The position numbers were made by a program, and so were the translations under genes. The notes under the pieces were generated by a model that saw only the letters and a list, made by a program, of their open reading frames with translations, did not search any database and was not told the DNA's origin. Shown piece by piece: positions 61,159-64,000 of a stretch of 64,000 nt of DNA; positions within the stretch are counted from its first letter, which is position 1; every line of letters starts with the position of its first letter. The stretch is from Candidatus Flexicrinis affinis (GTDB taxonomy: Bacteria > Chloroflexota > Anaerolineae > Aggregatilineales > Phototrophicaceae), in NCBI GenBank assembly GCA_016716525.1, contig JADJWE010000001.1, positions 806,001 through 870,000 on the forward strand, read 5' to 3'.

Positions 61159-61898
61159 CGCCGTACGACGACCCGTCGCCGGATCCCTATCCTGAGCCCG
61201 CTTACGACGACTCGTACGACGAACCGTATGATGAGCCGTACGATCAACCTGACGCGACGGCCGAGCCTGAACCGGCATATCGCCAGTACCGCAGCACGAC
61301 CGGCGATCCGACCTTCGGCTTTCTGCTGGCGCTCGCCGTCAGTATTGGACTTGCGCCGCTGATCGGAACCGGCGACCCCGCCTTGCGCTATACCTTGAGC
61401 TGGGGCGTGCTGGCATTGTTCGGCGTCACGGCGTGGCTGCTTGGAAACCTCAAGCCGATCGGACGCGAGCACCCGGAAAATATCGTGTGGGGCGTCGGGT
61501 TTGGCCTGCTGATCGGCGTGCCGGTGCTGCTGTTCGGCAGCGGACTGCTCGGCGGAGCAGTAAGGCGGATGTTCGGGACCATGACGGCAGGTGAACTGCT
61601 GGCGTTCCTGATCTTCGTAATGCCACTGGCCGAGACGCTGTTCTTCCGCGGAATTCTGCACGGCTCGCGCGCATTTTGGATGGTCGCCATCATGAGCGCG
61701 TTCTGGTCGTTCATCCTGTATCTGCCGCTGCTCGATATCGCAGCGTTTCCATTGGTCGCGGTCATTATCACGCTGATGCTCGTGCTGCTCAACATCATGT
61801 ACGGCTACGTGCGAACGCGAAACGGCATGGCAGCTGCGTGGATCGCACAGATTGTCGCGAACATCGTCGTCTTCTTCGTACCCTACCTCGTGTCGTGA
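61155..61898 (+). CDS. CPBP-like membrane protein with degenerate motif and acidic repeat N-terminus
   Basis: 247 residues. The first 40 are acidic and repeat-rich, with tandem D-E-P-Y units (61211-61254). Then about seven hydrophobic helices. PLAETLFFRGIL resembles motif 1 of CPBP/Abi intramembrane proteases (EExxFRG), but the second Glu is Thr, and the FxxxH of motif 2 is not present in WSFILYLP. It may be a non-catalytic relative. Translationally coupled to ltaE. Confidence 0.6.
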   Translation: MTPYDDPSPDPYPEPAYDDSYDEPYDEPYDQPDATAEPEPAYRQYRSTTGDPTFGFLLALAVSIGLAPLIGTGDPALRYTLSWGVLALFGVTAWLLGNLKPIGREHPENIVWGVGFGLLIGVPVLLFGSGLLGGAVRRMFGTMTAGELLAFLIFVMPLAETLFFRGILHGSRAFWMVAIMSAFWSFILYLPLLDIAAFPLVAVIITLMLVLLNIMYGYVRTRNGMAAAWIAQIVANIVVFFVPYLVS

Positions 61899-61913
61899 CC
61901 GCAGCGCGCGGTG

Positions 61914-61922
61914 TGCTATACT
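61914..61922 (+). promoter_or_regulatory. Extended -10 promoter of the HerA-type ATPase gene
   Basis: TGCTATACT (TGn plus TATACT), about 52 nt before the start at 61974. The -35 is weak. Confidence 0.45.
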
Positions 61923-61973
61923 CCCTATCAGAACATTTGAGTGATGATTGCCGCTTGAGATGGAGCCCGCCCG

Positions 61974-64000
61974 ATGAAATTCATCGAAGCACCGACGACG
62001 TTCTACCTCGGCCGACAGTTTGACCCGCAGTCCAGCCGTTTGACGGACAACGTCGTGTATTACGACAGCCGCGATTTGACGACGCATGCGGTTGTGCTGG
62101 GGATGACCGGAAGCGGCAAGACAGGCTTGTGCATCACGATGCTCGAGGAGGCCATCCTCGACGACCTGCCCGCGATTATCATCGACCCGAAGGGCGACAT
62201 CACCAATCTGCTGTTAGCGTTCCCCGATCAATCCCCGAGCGAGTTCGAGCCGTGGATCAATGTCGACGATGCTAGGCGCGCCAACATGAGCGTGCAGCAG
62301 TTCGCCAGCGACGAAGCAAGGCGCTGGAAGGCAGGGCTTGCCGATTGGGGAATCGTGCCTGACCGGGTGCGCTGGCTGAAGATGGCAGCCCGCTACAGCA
62401 TCTATACACCGGGTTCCGACGCGGGCCTACCGATCAGTATTGTGGCGTCGCTCGCCGCGCCACGCGGTGGTTGGGCCGGCAACGAAGAGTTCCTGCGCGA
62501 GAAGATCAACGCCGTGACCACGGCGCTGCTCGCGCTGATCGGCGTTACTGCCGAGCCGGTCAAGGATGTCGAACATGTCTTGATCGCCAACATCTTCGAG
62601 CACAACTGGCAGGCCGGCCGCGACGTGACCATGCTCGACCTGATCGCGCAGGTCAAGACCCCGCCGTTCACCATGCTCGGTGCGCTGACCGTCGATCAGG
62701 CGATCAGCGAGCGACAGCGCTCCAAGCTGGCGATGGCCCTGAACAACATCATTGCCGCGCCGTCGTTCAAATCGTGGACCAGCGGCGAGCCACTCGACAT
62801 CCAAAGTCTGTTGTATCAACCGAACGGCCGGCCGCGCGTGAGCATCTTTTACCTCGCGCACTTGCCCGATGCCGAGCGCATGTTCATTATGACGCTGCTG
62901 CTGGAAAGCATGATCGGCTGGATGCGCCAGCAAAGCGGCACGACGTCCCTCCGCGCCCTGCTGTATATCGACGAGCTGTACGGCTACTTTCCGCCGTATC
63001 CACGCAATCCGCCGACCAAATCGCCGCTAATGACGCTGCTCAAGCAGGCGCGCGCGTACGGCCTTGGCCTCGTCCTCTCGACGCAGAATCCGGGCGACCT
63101 CGACTACAAGGGATTGACCAACGCCGGTACTTGGTTCATCGGAAGGCTGCAGAGCGATCAGGACCGCGATCGCGTGCGCTCGGGCTTGCAGGCGCTCAGC
63201 GAAGGCGGACTGGACATGCGCGAGGTCGAACAGCTGATCGCGGAGATTCCGCCGCGCGTGTTCGTCATGCGCAACGTTCACGACACCGACGGAAGCGTCA
63301 TGGTGCACAGCCGCTGGGCGATGAGTTATCTGCGCGGCCCGCTGACGCGGCAGCAGGTGATGGCTATGATGCGACCCCAACGTGAAGCCCTTCCGCCTGC
63401 ACCGCCGCCGCGGGCAACGCCACCCCGTCCCGGGTTCGCACCTCCGCCCGGCGGCTCGTCAATGCCTCCGCCGCCCGGAGCGTTCGCGGCACAGGCGGCC
63501 GTCCCAATCGCGAAACCTGCTCGGCCTGCACCGTCAAGCGCCCAACCGTCGAACGGGTTGCTGCCCGCCCCGCCGCCGCTGCCGGCCGCAATCGTGCAGT
63601 ATTTCTTCCCGGCGACGATCGCCGCGCAGCAGGCTGTCATCAACTACGATCAAGCGAACGGCGTACGCGCGCAAATGACCAGCCAGCCGCTGCTGGTGTA
63701 TCGTCCTGTGCTGGCTGCGCAGGCGTCGGTGCGCTTTGCCGACAAGCGTGCCAACGTATACACCGCGCGGACATTCGCGTACTTCGTTCCAGAACTTGAG
63801 CGCGCCGGCCTGGTACAGTGGGAGAACTTCGCCGCCGAACCGGTGCGTATGGAAATGCTCGCGTCCCAGCCGTGGGAGGGAGTCTCGTACTACCTGCCGA
63901 TCACCAATGGAATGGCGGATAGCAAGCGCCTCACCGAGCTCAAGCGTGATTTCGTCGATATGTTGTACGGCACGGCACGGCTGAACGTCAGGCTGAACCC
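61974..64000 (+). CDS. HerA/VirB4-type ATPase (3' end off the window)
   Basis: Open for 675 codons to the window edge. P-loop G43-M-T-G-S-G-K49-T at the N-terminus after a short beta region, Walker B ALLYIDELYGYF near residue 330, LLKQARAYGLGLVLSTQNPGDLDYKGLTNAGTWFIGRLQS (sensor/arginine-finger region, in pieces) typical of DUF853/HerA-like helicases. A proline-rich linker (about residues 465-540) leads to a second domain that is only partly visible. Related enzymes move DNA or proteins; no NurA partner is seen in the window. Confidence 0.8.
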   Translation, partial: MKFIEAPTTFYLGRQFDPQSSRLTDNVVYYDSRDLTTHAVVLGMTGSGKTGLCITMLEEAILDDLPAIIIDPKGDITNLLLAFPDQSPSEFEPWINVDDARRANMSVQQFASDEARRWKAGLADWGIVPDRVRWLKMAARYSIYTPGSDAGLPISIVASLAAPRGGWAGNEEFLREKINAVTTALLALIGVTAEPVKDVEHVLIANIFEHNWQAGRDVTMLDLIAQVKTPPFTMLGALTVDQAISERQRSKLAMALNNIIAAPSFKSWTSGEPLDIQSLLYQPNGRPRVSIFYLAHLPDAERMFIMTLLLESMIGWMRQQSGTTSLRALLYIDELYGYFPPYPRNPPTKSPLMTLLKQARAYGLGLVLSTQNPGDLDYKGLTNAGTWFIGRLQSDQDRDRVRSGLQALSEGGLDMREVEQLIAEIPPRVFVMRNVHDTDGSVMVHSRWAMSYLRGPLTRQQVMAMMRPQREALPPAPPPRATPPRPGFAPPPGGSSMPPPPGAFAAQAAVPIAKPARPAPSSAQPSNGLLPAPPPLPAAIVQYFFPATIAAQQAVINYDQANGVRAQMTSQPLLVYRPVLAAQASVRFADKRANVYTARTFAYFVPELERAGLVQWENFAAEPVRMEMLASQPWEGVSYYLPITNGMADSKRLTELKRDFVDMLYGTARLNVRLN

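Overview
The window is 64 kb of GC-rich bacterial chromosome, densely coding. No rRNA, tRNA, CRISPR array or intact mobile element was seen. It looks like a member of the Chloroflexota, probably Anaerolineae-like. This is an inference from the sequence style of L36, S12 and EF-Tu, the split ribosomal-protein layout and the mix of envelope genes; it was not tested phylogenetically.

Layout. 1-8.9 kb: two tandem beta-lactamase-fold serine hydrolases (one apparently catalytically dead), a membrane protein, a phosphofructokinase, an APH-like kinase, a ComM-type AAA+ ATPase and a small membrane protein. 9.2-13.5 kb: an alpha-type operon rpmJ-rpsM-rpsK-rpoA-rplQ-truA-rplM-rpsI with a clear promoter and terminator. 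13.5-24.3 kb: an accessory block with a DDAH-type hydrolase, a methylase/MazG fusion, a secreted propeller protein, a minus-strand operon of class B PBP, SGNH hydrolase, response regulator and histidine kinase, a CDGSH protein and a lipoprotein. 24.4-41.5 kb: the str-S10-spc supercluster from rpsL through secY, adk and map, with several strong hairpins in its few long gaps. infA and rpsD are in neither cluster.

41.5-64 kb: trehalose synthase, an HDAC-family deacetylase, a minus-strand operon (lipoate ligase, a degenerate tyrosine recombinase, a two-TM protein, a GT-C glycosyltransferase), a LytR-CpsA-Psr protein, a structured non-coding RNA candidate just downstream of aspS, then aspS, an RlmI-like methyltransferase and a TauE/SafE permease. 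These are followed by a DUF6544-like protein, a repair operon polX-SH3-ligA, an orphan phage-tail-tube-like protein, an Rdx thioredoxin-like protein, threonine aldolase, a degenerate CPBP-type membrane protein and a HerA-type ATPase that runs off the end.

The most interesting item is the RNA candidate at 49435-49641. It has its own promoter, a 13-bp closing helix, a large asymmetric bubble, an inner helix and a terminator, which is the architecture of 6S RNA, and it lies downstream of aspS. Other items of note are the active/dead serine hydrolase pair, the dead recombinase inside a lipoate-ligase operon, the orphan tail-tube protein and the hairpins inside the ribosomal-protein operons.
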